Source: Burkholderiales bacterium (lineage in GTDB: Bacteria; Pseudomonadota; Gammaproteobacteria; Burkholderiales; JAEUOS01). From it: a DNA stretch of 7,848 nt. The DNA lies in contig CANGUJ010000169.1 of the NCBI GenBank assembly GCA_947456845.1, forward strand, positions 1 to 7,848. Direction: 5' to 3'. Shown one piece after another: positions 1 through 6,853 of this stretch (its first letter is position 1; each line of letters opens with the position of its first letter). The notes under the pieces are model-generated. The model did no database searches. It was not told the origin of the DNA and worked only from the letters and a program-made list of their open reading frames with translations. Made by a program: the position numbers and the translations under genes.

Positions 1-235
1 CCTGCTGCCGCAGGCGCACAGGAGCGCGGAGGCAGCCGAGTTCGCGTTCCGCAACGGCGCCATCGGCGCGCTGGACCTGCTCGACGCGCGCCGCACCCTG
101 CGCGCCATCCAGATCGAGGCCTCGGCCGCGCACGCCGAGCATGCGAGGGCGCTGCCCGCGTTGCGTGCCGGCGTCGAAGAACTTCCCGCCGATGCCTTGG
201 CCATCGCCGAAGGCGACTCCAGGAAAGAGCAATAG
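1..235 (+). CDS. TolC/CzcC-family outer-membrane efflux channel, 3' end only
   Basis: This is the C-terminal 77 residues of a reading frame that is open from base 2 and enters from the left edge; the stop is TAG at 233-235. The visible piece reads AEFAFRNGAIGALDLLDARR and then a long alanine/arginine-rich helix. This matches the end of the second periplasmic coiled coil of TolC-like outer-membrane factors, where a Y/F-x-x-G-x-I/A-x-x-x-D/V-L-L-D-A-x-R motif is common. In a metal pump this protein is the trimeric exit duct through the outer membrane. It sits 2 bp upstream of the adaptor gene, in the usual C-B-A order, which strongly supports a CzcC-type role. The N-terminal part, including the signal peptide, is outside the window, so completeness and lipidation cannot be judged. 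Confidence 0.85.
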   Translation, partial: LLPQAHRSAEAAEFAFRNGAIGALDLLDARRTLRAIQIEASAAHAEHARALPALRAGVEELPADALAIAEGDSRKEQ

Positions 236-237
236 AC

Positions 238-1392
238 ATGACCATGCGTACCCTCGGCGGCATGCTCGCCATCGCCGCGCTGGCCGGCGCGGCCGGCTAC
301 TTCGCGCGCGGCAGCGCGGGTCCCGCCGCCAGCGAGACCAGGGCCGAGGCCAAGGCCGAGACCAAGGCGCCCAACCAGCTGGCGTTTCCGGAGGGTTCGC
401 CGCAACTCGCCGCCGTGAAGGCCGAGCCCGCCGTCGAGGCGCCGCTGCCGATCGCCGAGCCGCTCAACGGCCGGGTGGCCTACGACGAGGACGCCACCGC
501 GCGCATCACTTCGCCGGTCGCCGGGCGCATCGTGCGCCTGGCCGCGGCCGCCGGCGACAGCGTCAAGGCCGGCGCTGTGCTGGCCATGGTCGATGCGCCG
601 GACTTAGCCGCCGCCATTGCCGACACCCGCAAGGCGGAGGCCGACGAGGCGCGCAAGAAGCTTTCGCTCGAGCGCGCGCAGAAGCTGCTCGACGCCGAGG
701 TGATTCCGCGCAAGGATTTCGAGGCGGCGGCCGCCGACATGGCGCAGGCCCAGGCCGAGACCCAGCGCGCGCGCCTGCGCCTGAAGAACCTGAGCCCGAA
801 CGGCGGCGCCGACGAGCGCGGACTGGCCCTGCGCTCGCCGGTGGCCGGCGTGGTGGCCGAACGCCGCGCCAATCCCGCCATGGAGGTGCAGCCGGGCATG
901 GCCGATCCGCTCTTCGTGGTGTCCGACACGCGGCGCCTGTGGGTCCTGATCGACCTGCCGGAGCGATACCTGGCGCAGGTCAAGTCCGGGCTGCCGGTGG
1001 CGGTGTCGGTCGAGGCCTATCCCGGCGAAGTGTTCCGCGCCACCGTGGCGCGGGTGGGCCAGGTGGTCAATGCCGACACCCGGCGCATCCAGGTGCGCTG
1101 CGACCTGGCCAATCCCGACGGCAAGCTCAAGCCGGAGATGTACGCGCGCGTCTCGCTGCTCACCACCGAGGGCTACAACGCCGTGCGCCTGCCCAACAGC
1201 GCGCTGGTGACCGAAGGCCTCTATACCTACGTGTTCATCGAGACCCGGCCGGGGGTCTTCCTCAAGCGCAAGGTGGAACTGGCGGTGCAGGACCGCGAGT
1301 ACGCCTACGTGAAGGCGGGTGTGGCCCGGGGCGAACGCGTGATCGTCGGCGGGGCCCTGTTGCTGCAGTCCGAGCTCGCCTCGGGCTCCTAG
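238..1392 (+). CDS. RND efflux periplasmic adaptor (HlyD/CzcB-type membrane fusion protein)
   Basis: This 384-residue protein has the length and layout of a metal-pump adaptor linking the inner-membrane permease to the outer-membrane duct. Residues about 6-22 form a hydrophobic N-terminal anchor or signal segment. The first half of the barrel-sandwich (lipoyl-like) domain is at about 77-120 (NGRVAYDED, then ITSPVAGRIVRL). An alpha-helical hairpin rich in A/E/K/R/Q covers about 124-184. The second lipoyl half is at about 197-228 (LRSPVAGVVAERRA). A beta-barrel covers about 230-308 and a membrane-proximal domain runs to the end. I see no N-terminal CusB-like metal-binding extension and no His-rich stretch. 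The start at 238 is favoured over the ATG at 244 because the Shine-Dalgarno-like AGGAAAGAG (221-229) lies 8 bases upstream. The gene follows the channel gene by 2 bp and precedes the permease by 24 bp, so all three are probably co-transcribed and co-translated. Confidence 0.93.
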   Translation: MTMRTLGGMLAIAALAGAAGYFARGSAGPAASETRAEAKAETKAPNQLAFPEGSPQLAAVKAEPAVEAPLPIAEPLNGRVAYDEDATARITSPVAGRIVRLAAAAGDSVKAGAVLAMVDAPDLAAAIADTRKAEADEARKKLSLERAQKLLDAEVIPRKDFEAAAADMAQAQAETQRARLRLKNLSPNGGADERGLALRSPVAGVVAERRANPAMEVQPGMADPLFVVSDTRRLWVLIDLPERYLAQVKSGLPVAVSVEAYPGEVFRATVARVGQVVNADTRRIQVRCDLANPDGKLKPEMYARVSLLTTEGYNAVRLPNSALVTEGLYTYVFIETRPGVFLKRKVELAVQDREYAYVKAGVARGERVIVGGALLLQSELASGS

Positions 1393-1416
1393 GCCGCGCG
1401 CTTCCGGCACCGCGTC

Positions 1417-4400
1417 ATGCTCGAAAGACTCATCACATTCGCCATCCGGCAGCGCGTGTTCGTGCTGCTGGCCTCGCTCGCGTTGTTCGCATTCGGCATC
1501 CGCGCCGCCCTCAACCTGCCCATCGAGGCCTTTCCCGACGTGCAGGACGTGCAGGTGCAGATCGTCACCCAGTACCGCGGCCAGGCGCCGGAGGAGGTCG
1601 AGCGCGCGATTTCCCTGCCCATCGAGATCGGCATGGCCGGCACGCCGCGCATGACGCAGGTGCGCTCGGTGTCCATCACCGGCCTGTCGGTGGTGACCCT
1701 CACCTTCGCCGACGATACCAACGACTACTTCGCGCGCCAGCAGGTGATGGAGCGCCTGGCCAACGTCAACCTGCCGCCCGGCGTCTCGCCGACCCTCGGC
1801 CCGCTCGCCACCGCCGTCGGGGAGATCTACCGCTACGTGCTCGAGGTGCCCAAGGAGATGCCCGAGTACGAGGCGCGCGCCATCCAGGACTGGGTGATAC
1901 AGCCGCGCCTGCGCATGGTGCCGGGCGTGGCCGATGTGGTCAGCTTCGGTGGCGCGGTCAAGGAATACCAGGTGCGCATCGACCCGTATGCCCTCAAGCG
2001 CTATTCGGTCACCCTCGACCAGGTGAGCACGGCGCTGGCCAACAACAGCGCCAACTTCGGCGGCGGTCTGCTGCGGCGCGGCGCGGAGTCGCTGGTGATC
2101 CGCGGCATCGGCCTGGCCACAAGCCTGGACGACATCGGCCGCACCGTGGTGGCCGCGCGCGGCGGCAAGACGGTGCTGGTGTCCGACCTGGGCGAGGTGC
2201 GCATCGGCGGCCGGGTGCGCTCCGGCATCGTCGCCTACGCCGGCCGCGGGCTCGAGAACGCGCCCGACTACGAGCGCGACTCGGTGGTGCAGGGCATCGT
2301 CATCATGACCAAGGGCCAGAACCCGGCCAAGATCATCGAGGCCCTCAAGGAACGCGTCGAGGAGGTGCAGAAGCACCTGCCGGCGGGCGTGAAGATCCGC
2401 CCGGTGTACGACCGCACCAGGCTGATCAACCACACCGTGGCCACGGTGGGCGAGAACCTCGCCGTCGGCGCGGCCCTGGTGATCGCCATCCTGATGGTGT
2501 TTTTGCGCAACTGGCGCGCCGCGCTGATCGTCGCCAGCGTGATCCCGCTGTCCCTCCTGTTCGCTTTCATCATGATCGACGCGCGTGGCGTCTCGGCGAA
2601 CCTGATCTCGCTGGGTGCGGTCGACTTCGGCATCATCATCGACAGCGCGGTGGTGCTGGTGGAGGCGCTGATGGTCAAGCTCGCCATGGCGCGCGACGAC
2701 GCCAACCCGCACAACGACAGCGTTTCCTGGCGCATGACCGCGCTGCGCAACACGGCGGTGGAGCTGGGGCGCCCCATCCTTTTTTCCAAGGCCATCCTGA
2801 TCATCGCCTTCCTGCCGATCTTCACCTTCCAGCGGGTCGAGGGCAAGATCTTCTCGCCGGTGGCGTTGACGCTCTCGTTCGCGCTCCTGGGCGCGATCCT
2901 GCTCACCCTCACGCTGGTGCCGACGCTCCTGGCCTACAACATGCGCACCAACAGCATGGCCGAGAAGCACATCGAGTGGATGCACCGCCTGCAGGGGTGG
3001 TACCGCGGCACGCTGGTGCGGCTGGCGAAGATGCGCGCCGCGGTCATCGGCGTCTCGCTCGGCCTGCTCGCGCTGACCTTCTCGCTGGTGCCGCTGCTGG
3101 GCAGCGAGTTCCTGCCCAAGCTCGACGAGGGCAACATCTGGCTCACCGTGTCGATGCCGCCGCAGACCAGCCTCGCGCAGACCAAGGAGATCGAGCAGAA
3201 CATCCGCGCCGCGCTCACCAGGTACCCCGAGGTGCGGCAGTTGGTCACCCAGGTCGGACGCCCGGACGACGGCACCGACCCCAAGGGCCCCAACAACCTG
3301 GAGGTGCTGGCCGAGCTGCATCCGCGCGAGAAATGGCGCTTCCGCAACAAGCCGGAACTGGTCGAGGACATGCGCAGGAAGCTGCGCGAACTGCCCGGCA
3401 TCCCGACCAATTTCTCGCAGGTGATCCAGGACAACGTGGAAGAGGCGCTCTCCGGCGCGCGCGGCGAGATCGTCGTCAAGGTCTACGGGCCGGATTTCGA
3501 GATCCTGCAGGAAAAGGCCGACCAGATCGTCTCCATCCTCAATTCCATCCGCGGCGCCACCGACGTGGCGAGCTTCCGCATCAGCGGCCAGACCGAGCTC
3601 TACGTGAAGCTCGACCGCGAAAAGATCGCCCGCCTGGGCATCAACATCGCCGATGCGGGCAGCGTGATCCAGACCGCGCTGGCGGGTTCGGCCGTGTCCA
3701 CCTTCTTCGAGGGCGACCGCCGCTTCGATGTCACCGTCAGGCTCAACCAGGCCTACCGCGACGCCGTCGACGACATCGCCCACCTGCAGGTGCCGCTGCC
3801 GCCGGGGGCGGGCGCCGCGCCCGGCACCACGCCCGGCAGCGTGTCGCTGTCGGAGATCGCGACCATCGAGGTCAAGCAGGGCGCCTCGCGCATCGGTCGC
3901 GAGAACGGCGGACGGCTGATCCCGGTGAAGGTCAACCTGTTCCAGCGCGACCAGGGCTCCTTCGTCGCCGAGGCGCAGGCGCGCGTGGCCAGGGAGGTGG
4001 GCCTGCCGCCGGGCTACTTCATCACCTGGGGCGGGCAGTTCGAGAACCAGCAACGCGCGCTCAAGCGCCTGCAGGTGATCATCCCGGTGAGCCTGTTCTC
4101 GATGTTCGCGCTGCTGTTCTGGGCCTTCAGGTCGATGAAGCGCGCGCTGGTGGTGCTGATGATGATCCCGTTCACGGCCATCGGCGGATTCGCCGGCCTG
4201 GCGCTGGCCGGTCTGCATGTTTCGGTCTCGGCGGCGGTGGGATTCATCGCCGTGGCCGGCATCTCGGTGCAGAACGGCGTGATCATGGTGGAGCACATCA
4301 TGGAACTGCACCGCGACCGGCTCGATTTCGACCGCGCCACCATCGAGGGCGCCGTGGCGCGCATGCGCCCCATCCTGATGACGGCCCTGATGGCCGGGCT

Positions 4401-4566
4401 GGGCCTCTTGCCGGCCGCGATCTCGCAGGGCATCGGCTCGGAGACGCAGCGTCCGTTCGCGGTGGTGATCGTCGGCGGCATCGTCTCGGCCACCGTGTTC
4501 ACGCTGGCGCTTCTGCCGCTGATCTACTCGATCTTCCTCAAGGAGGATGCCGAGGCGGAGGCCTGA
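1417..4566 (+). CDS. CzcA-type heavy-metal efflux RND permease (HME family)
   Basis: This 1049-residue inner-membrane protein has the normal length for proton-driven metal-cation exporters of the CzcA/CusA family. It has the twofold RND layout. TM1 is at about 11-33, followed by a large periplasmic loop containing ANNSANFGGG. TM2-TM4 are at about 345-418, with more helices and a second periplasmic loop (VGRPDDGTDPKGPNN) after them. The last helices include ISVQNGVIMVEHI and ILMTALMAGLGLLPAA. The TM4 motif DFGIIIDSAVVLVEA places D403, D409 and E416 where CzcA has its essential D402/D408/E415 relay, so active proton/cation antiport is expected. S410 and A417 replace the G and N usual in CzcA-like motifs. 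The start at 1417 gives the typical N-terminus (MLERLITFAIRQRVFVLL), but no clear Shine-Dalgarno sequence precedes it, which suggests translational coupling to the adaptor gene. The substrate metal is not determinable from the sequence alone. Confidence 0.95.
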   Translation: MLERLITFAIRQRVFVLLASLALFAFGIRAALNLPIEAFPDVQDVQVQIVTQYRGQAPEEVERAISLPIEIGMAGTPRMTQVRSVSITGLSVVTLTFADDTNDYFARQQVMERLANVNLPPGVSPTLGPLATAVGEIYRYVLEVPKEMPEYEARAIQDWVIQPRLRMVPGVADVVSFGGAVKEYQVRIDPYALKRYSVTLDQVSTALANNSANFGGGLLRRGAESLVIRGIGLATSLDDIGRTVVAARGGKTVLVSDLGEVRIGGRVRSGIVAYAGRGLENAPDYERDSVVQGIVIMTKGQNPAKIIEALKERVEEVQKHLPAGVKIRPVYDRTRLINHTVATVGENLAVGAALVIAILMVFLRNWRAALIVASVIPLSLLFAFIMIDARGVSANLISLGAVDFGIIIDSAVVLVEALMVKLAMARDDANPHNDSVSWRMTALRNTAVELGRPILFSKAILIIAFLPIFTFQRVEGKIFSPVALTLSFALLGAILLTLTLVPTLLAYNMRTNSMAEKHIEWMHRLQGWYRGTLVRLAKMRAAVIGVSLGLLALTFSLVPLLGSEFLPKLDEGNIWLTVSMPPQTSLAQTKEIEQNIRAALTRYPEVRQLVTQVGRPDDGTDPKGPNNLEVLAELHPREKWRFRNKPELVEDMRRKLRELPGIPTNFSQVIQDNVEEALSGARGEIVVKVYGPDFEILQEKADQIVSILNSIRGATDVASFRISGQTELYVKLDREKIARLGINIADAGSVIQTALAGSAVSTFFEGDRRFDVTVRLNQAYRDAVDDIAHLQVPLPPGAGAAPGTTPGSVSLSEIATIEVKQGASRIGRENGGRLIPVKVNLFQRDQGSFVAEAQARVAREVGLPPGYFITWGGQFENQQRALKRLQVIIPVSLFSMFALLFWAFRSMKRALVVLMMIPFTAIGGFAGLALAGLHVSVSAAVGFIAVAGISVQNGVIMVEHIMELHRDRLDFDRATIEGAVARMRPILMTALMAGLGLLPAAISQGIGSETQRPFAVVIVGGIVSATVFTLALLPLIYSIFLKEDAEAEA

Positions 4567-4596
4567 TCGCCCGCAGTGCCGCCAGCCCTGGCCAAT
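4567..4596. other. Convergent 30-bp gap between RND permease and PEP-CTERM gene
   Basis: Only 30 bases separate the two stop codons. The gap contains a short dyad, GCCAG-CC-CTGGC at 4581-4592, with a loop of only two bases and no T-run on either strand, so no intrinsic terminator can be called. Transcripts from the two sides would overlap at their 3' ends unless termination is Rho-dependent (inference). Confidence 0.6.
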
Positions 4597-6468
4597 TCAG
4601 TCCCGGGTGGTACGCAGGCGCCGGCGCGACATCCAGCCCGCCAGGCCCAGGCCTGCAAGCATCATGACGAACGGCGCGGGTTCAGGTACAGGCGCCGTAG
4701 GGGCCCACGGGGGCGGAGGAAAGAGCGGGGGACCGGATGGCGCCGAGGGGTCGAACGGCGCCGCAAGATTCGTGATCCGCTGGCTGTCTGTGCTCCACGT
4801 CGAGCCGGGGCGGTTGGGAAAATCCGCGGAGAAGTCGGTGCCATATTCGATCTGACACGTGCCGGCGCAGCTAAAGAAGTTGAGGCCGGCCACATCCGAC
4901 GCCGTGACCCCGGCGCCGACCAGGAAGCTGACGCGGCCATTGAGCAGGATGCTGCCGCTGATCACCAGCTGGTCGAATGCGATGCCGCCGGGCGTGGATT
5001 CGACTTCCAGTTCGAGCACGCCGCCCGGCAGCAACGAGAAATCTCCATTGATGGTCATCGTGCCGGGACTGCTGCCGGGCCTGAACTTCGCCACGCCCGG
5101 CCCGCCGCCGACGAACGTGTCGGAGTTGATGATGCCGTTGCCGCTCAGCACGCCGCCCAGCAGCTCGAGTTTCCCGCCGTAGTTCGAGAGCTGGCCATTG
5201 ACCACAAGGGTGCCGTCATGGTTTACGAAATTGTTTGCCTCTACTGTCTGGTTGCCAGCGATTTCGAACCGGCCCCTGTTGGAGATCTGCACCGTTTGCA
5301 GGAGATCGACGGAATACGTATTCAAATTGACTCCGGCGCGGATATTGCCGCTGAAGGTACCGGTGGTCGTGTTCTCCAAGTTGGCTATCCTGAACCCGGG
5401 CCCGGTATACGACCTGCCGGTGATCTTGTCTGCCGCCAGCGTGCCGCTATTGACCAGGCGGGCGCCATCGAGGTCGATGGTTCCCAGGGCCTGGAAGTTT
5501 GCTTGCTGACGCCATACGGAGGCCTCGCCGGTGACCCGCAGGACCACGCCGGGTTCGAGCAAGAACCGGCCTGTATCGGTGGTGTTGGTGCCGGTGAAGG
5601 CATACATGTTGTCGGCGCCGAAGGGGTTGGTGCCGAAGATGATGCGGCTGTCGGGGTTGATTGAGAGCGGGTCCGCGTAAAAACCGCTGTTGTTGTGATT
5701 GCCGCTGTTGGTCAGGGCCAGCGTGCCGTTGAAAACCACGATGTTGCTGGAATTCGACGTCACCGGGACCCTGATCTCGCTGGTTCCCGTTCCGCTTATC
5801 TTGCCCAGGCCCCCAGGATTTGCGCTCGTTCCGTCGAGGATCAGGCCGCCACCGAAGGGGTTCTGGAATCCGCCTGCTCGCGGGAGGCCGACAGATGGGG
5901 AGAATATTGTGTACGGCGTGCCGGGAATCCCGGTTTTTCCCGGATCGCCCAAGATGGAACTGTCGTTTTCGAGCAAAAGGCGGGCCGGACCACTACTAGG
6001 GGAGGCGCTGCGCAGGAAGGTGGAGCCTGACAGGACCAGTAAGCCGCTCTTTAGTTCGAAATCGCCGCGGTTGGTGACCGTCCAGGACGACTCGGTCGGC
6101 GCAATGAAATACATGGCGTTGGCCGGGAAGGAACCGGTACTCGTCGGGTTCCCGATCTTTGTCGTGCCAAAGAAATTGATGGTGGCGGGAAATTGATCGT
6201 TACCGCTCAAAATGGCGCCGTTGCGCAGGATCGCGTCGGTGGCACCGACCGTCACCGGGGCAAAGGGGTTGCGGATATTGAGGATGCCGCCGTCCAGGAT
6301 AAGCGGAGAGTTGGATTCGAACCCGGTGTTTTGGGACACCACCAAAGACTGCCCGATGCCGATCGTGGTCTGCGCGGTGGCGACGCCGCAGAGCGCGGCT
6401 GTGAGCACCGCGGCCACGAGCCCGCGCAGGCGCGGTTGCGTTGACGCTGGGGAAGTTCGGCGCTTCAT
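4597..6468 (-). CDS. PEP-CTERM sorting-domain protein with beta-helix-like body
   Basis: This is a 623-residue exported protein. Residues 1-32 form a Sec signal peptide: basic MKRR start, hydrophobic LVAAVLTAAL core, ATA|Q cleavage site near 32/33. C27 is not in a valid lipobox. The body is rich in G, N, T and S, with short repeating beta-strand turns (LDGGILNIRN, LLVLSGSTFL, GTLVVNGQLSNYGGKLELLGG) as in parallel beta-helix adhesin-like proteins. Residues 462-470 read FRPGSSPGT, a motif frequent near the end of such passengers, followed by a domain with CxxxC (C534, C538). A proline-rich linker (about 575-593) leads to the PEP-CTERM tail: VPEP at 594-597, one hydrophobic helix, then RRR at 615-617. 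That tail is known to be recognised and cleaved by exosortase, with release to the cell surface or matrix. The ribosome site GAAAGG (6475-6480) lies 6 bases before the ATG. The specific function is unknown. Its GC content is lower than that of the flanking genes. Confidence 0.92.
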   Translation of the reverse strand: MKRRTSPASTQPRLRGLVAAVLTAALCGVATAQTTIGIGQSLVVSQNTGFESNSPLILDGGILNIRNPFAPVTVGATDAILRNGAILSGNDQFPATINFFGTTKIGNPTSTGSFPANAMYFIAPTESSWTVTNRGDFELKSGLLVLSGSTFLRSASPSSGPARLLLENDSSILGDPGKTGIPGTPYTIFSPSVGLPRAGGFQNPFGGGLILDGTSANPGGLGKISGTGTSEIRVPVTSNSSNIVVFNGTLALTNSGNHNNSGFYADPLSINPDSRIIFGTNPFGADNMYAFTGTNTTDTGRFLLEPGVVLRVTGEASVWRQQANFQALGTIDLDGARLVNSGTLAADKITGRSYTGPGFRIANLENTTTGTFSGNIRAGVNLNTYSVDLLQTVQISNRGRFEIAGNQTVEANNFVNHDGTLVVNGQLSNYGGKLELLGGVLSGNGIINSDTFVGGGPGVAKFRPGSSPGTMTINGDFSLLPGGVLELEVESTPGGIAFDQLVISGSILLNGRVSFLVGAGVTASDVAGLNFFSCAGTCQIEYGTDFSADFPNRPGSTWSTDSQRITNLAAPFDPSAPSGPPLFPPPPWAPTAPVPEPAPFVMMLAGLGLAGWMSRRRLRTTRD

Positions 6469-6572
6469 GCGATGCCTTTCTTACGCGTTGGGTGAGATGC
6501 AACGCCCTCAGGCTACGGGTTTGGCAAGGCATTTACAATCGAAGAGTCGAGTTTTCGTGAGATAAGTCCGCT

Positions 6573-6728
6573 TTAGGGGATTACGCTCGCCTTTTGCCGC
6601 GCGGCGGTGGCTTTACGCACCAGCACGGTTTCGGCATGGCCGGTGCAGTCACCGCTGGCGACCCGTTTGTTCGGCGCCGCCAGTCACTGTGCGCCGGCAG
6701 CCGAAACGCGCGTGGTGCGACGTTTCAT
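6573..6728 (-). pseudogene. Possible small ORF interrupted by TGA (MKRRT...)
   Basis: On the - strand an ATG at 6728 is preceded by GAAGGA (6735-6740) at a 6-base spacing, a very good ribosome-binding site. The frame reads MKRRTTRVSAAGAQ, hits TGA (6684-6686), then stays open for 36 more codons (LAAPNKRVASGDCTGHAETV, then basic residues ending KASVIP) to a TAA at 6573-6575. The full frame would be about 50 residues, basic, with one Cys. It may be a 14-residue leader peptide, a small gene broken by a nonsense change, or chance. I recognise no family. The N-terminus MKRRT is identical to that of the PEP-CTERM protein downstream on the same strand, with synonymous differences in all four codons after the ATG. 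Confidence is low because a 50-codon frame is not rare in this GC-rich DNA. Confidence 0.25.
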
Positions 6729-6734
6729 GCGGGT

Positions 6735-6740
6735 TCCTTC
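6735..6740 (-). promoter_or_regulatory. Shine-Dalgarno sequence of the interrupted small ORF
   Basis: GAAGGA on the - strand lies 6 bases before the ATG at 6728. It is a stronger match to the anti-Shine-Dalgarno sequence than most sites in the window, and it is the main reason to take the small frame seriously. Confidence 0.35.
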
Positions 6741-6789
6741 GGACATGGCCTGGTCGGCTCGCGCTTGCGCGTGCGGGCACAGCATGTAT

Positions 6790-6805
6790 GGCAGGTTTTG
6801 TTCCA
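6790..6805 (-). promoter_or_regulatory. Possible sigma-54 (-24/-12) promoter toward the PEP-CTERM gene
   Basis: The - strand reads TGGAACAAAACCTGCC. It keeps the GG-N10-GC core of sigma-54 promoters (consensus TGGCACG-N4-TTGCW) and matches 5 of 7 bases in the -24 box and 3 of 5 in the -12 box. Transcription would start near 6780 and run leftward through the small MKRRT frame into the PEP-CTERM gene, giving a leader of about 300 bases. PEP-CTERM/exosortase systems are often accompanied by the PrsK/PrsR sensor-regulator pair, and PrsR is a sigma-54-type activator, so the idea fits. The match is still imperfect and could be chance. Confidence 0.25.
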
Positions 6806-6826
6806 GACGGGGTGGCCAGCGGGTTC

Positions 6827-6832
6827 TATACT
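6827..6832 (+). promoter_or_regulatory. Putative -10 element for the MBL-fold gene
   Basis: TATACT matches the sigma-70 -10 consensus TATAAT at five of six positions and lies 28 bases upstream of the ATG at 6861. It would give a short leader of about 20 bases. The -35 region is weak: TTCCAG at 6801-6806 is 20 bases away, longer than ideal. This is therefore a tentative call. Confidence 0.4.
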
Positions 6833-6849
6833 GCTCCACGACCTTCAAC

Positions 6850-6853
6850 GGAG
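6850..6853 (+). promoter_or_regulatory. Ribosome-binding site setting the MBL-fold start
   Basis: GGAG lies 7 bases before the ATG at 6861. Together with the family-typical N-terminus (MRITMLGTG), it fixes this start. The same frame is open upstream to an ATG at 6594, but that extension crosses the putative promoter and resembles no protein. Confidence 0.7.

Noticed and set aside
604..4311. A 1235-codon open frame on the - strand antisense to the pump genes
   Set aside because: It is a His/Asp/Arg/Leu-rich antisense shadow of high-GC coding DNA, without recognisable motifs.
4581..4592. GCCAGCCCTGGC dyad between the convergent genes, considered as a bidirectional terminator
   Set aside because: The two-base loop is too small and neither strand shows a following T-run.
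141..4667. A 1508-codon open frame on the + strand covering the adaptor and permease genes in another frame
   Set aside because: Its translation is a monotonous Arg/Gly/Ala/His-rich sequence with no domain. The other frame gives complete, textbook CzcB and CzcA proteins. Long shadow frames are expected at this GC content.
4576..5664. Rightward open frames antisense to the PEP-CTERM gene
   Set aside because: The opposite strand has a full signal peptide, beta-helix body and PEP-CTERM tail in one frame. The rightward frames show no family features.
6596..6605. Palindrome GCCGCGCGGC next to CTTTT, considered as a terminator
   Set aside because: It has no loop, and the T-run is on the wrong side for either strand to form a hairpin followed by a U-tract.
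6757..6774. Dyad GCTCGCGCTTGCGCGTGC considered as an operator or hairpin
   Set aside because: The stem is short, has a T-T mismatch and only two bases in the loop. Such dyads are common by chance in GC-rich DNA.
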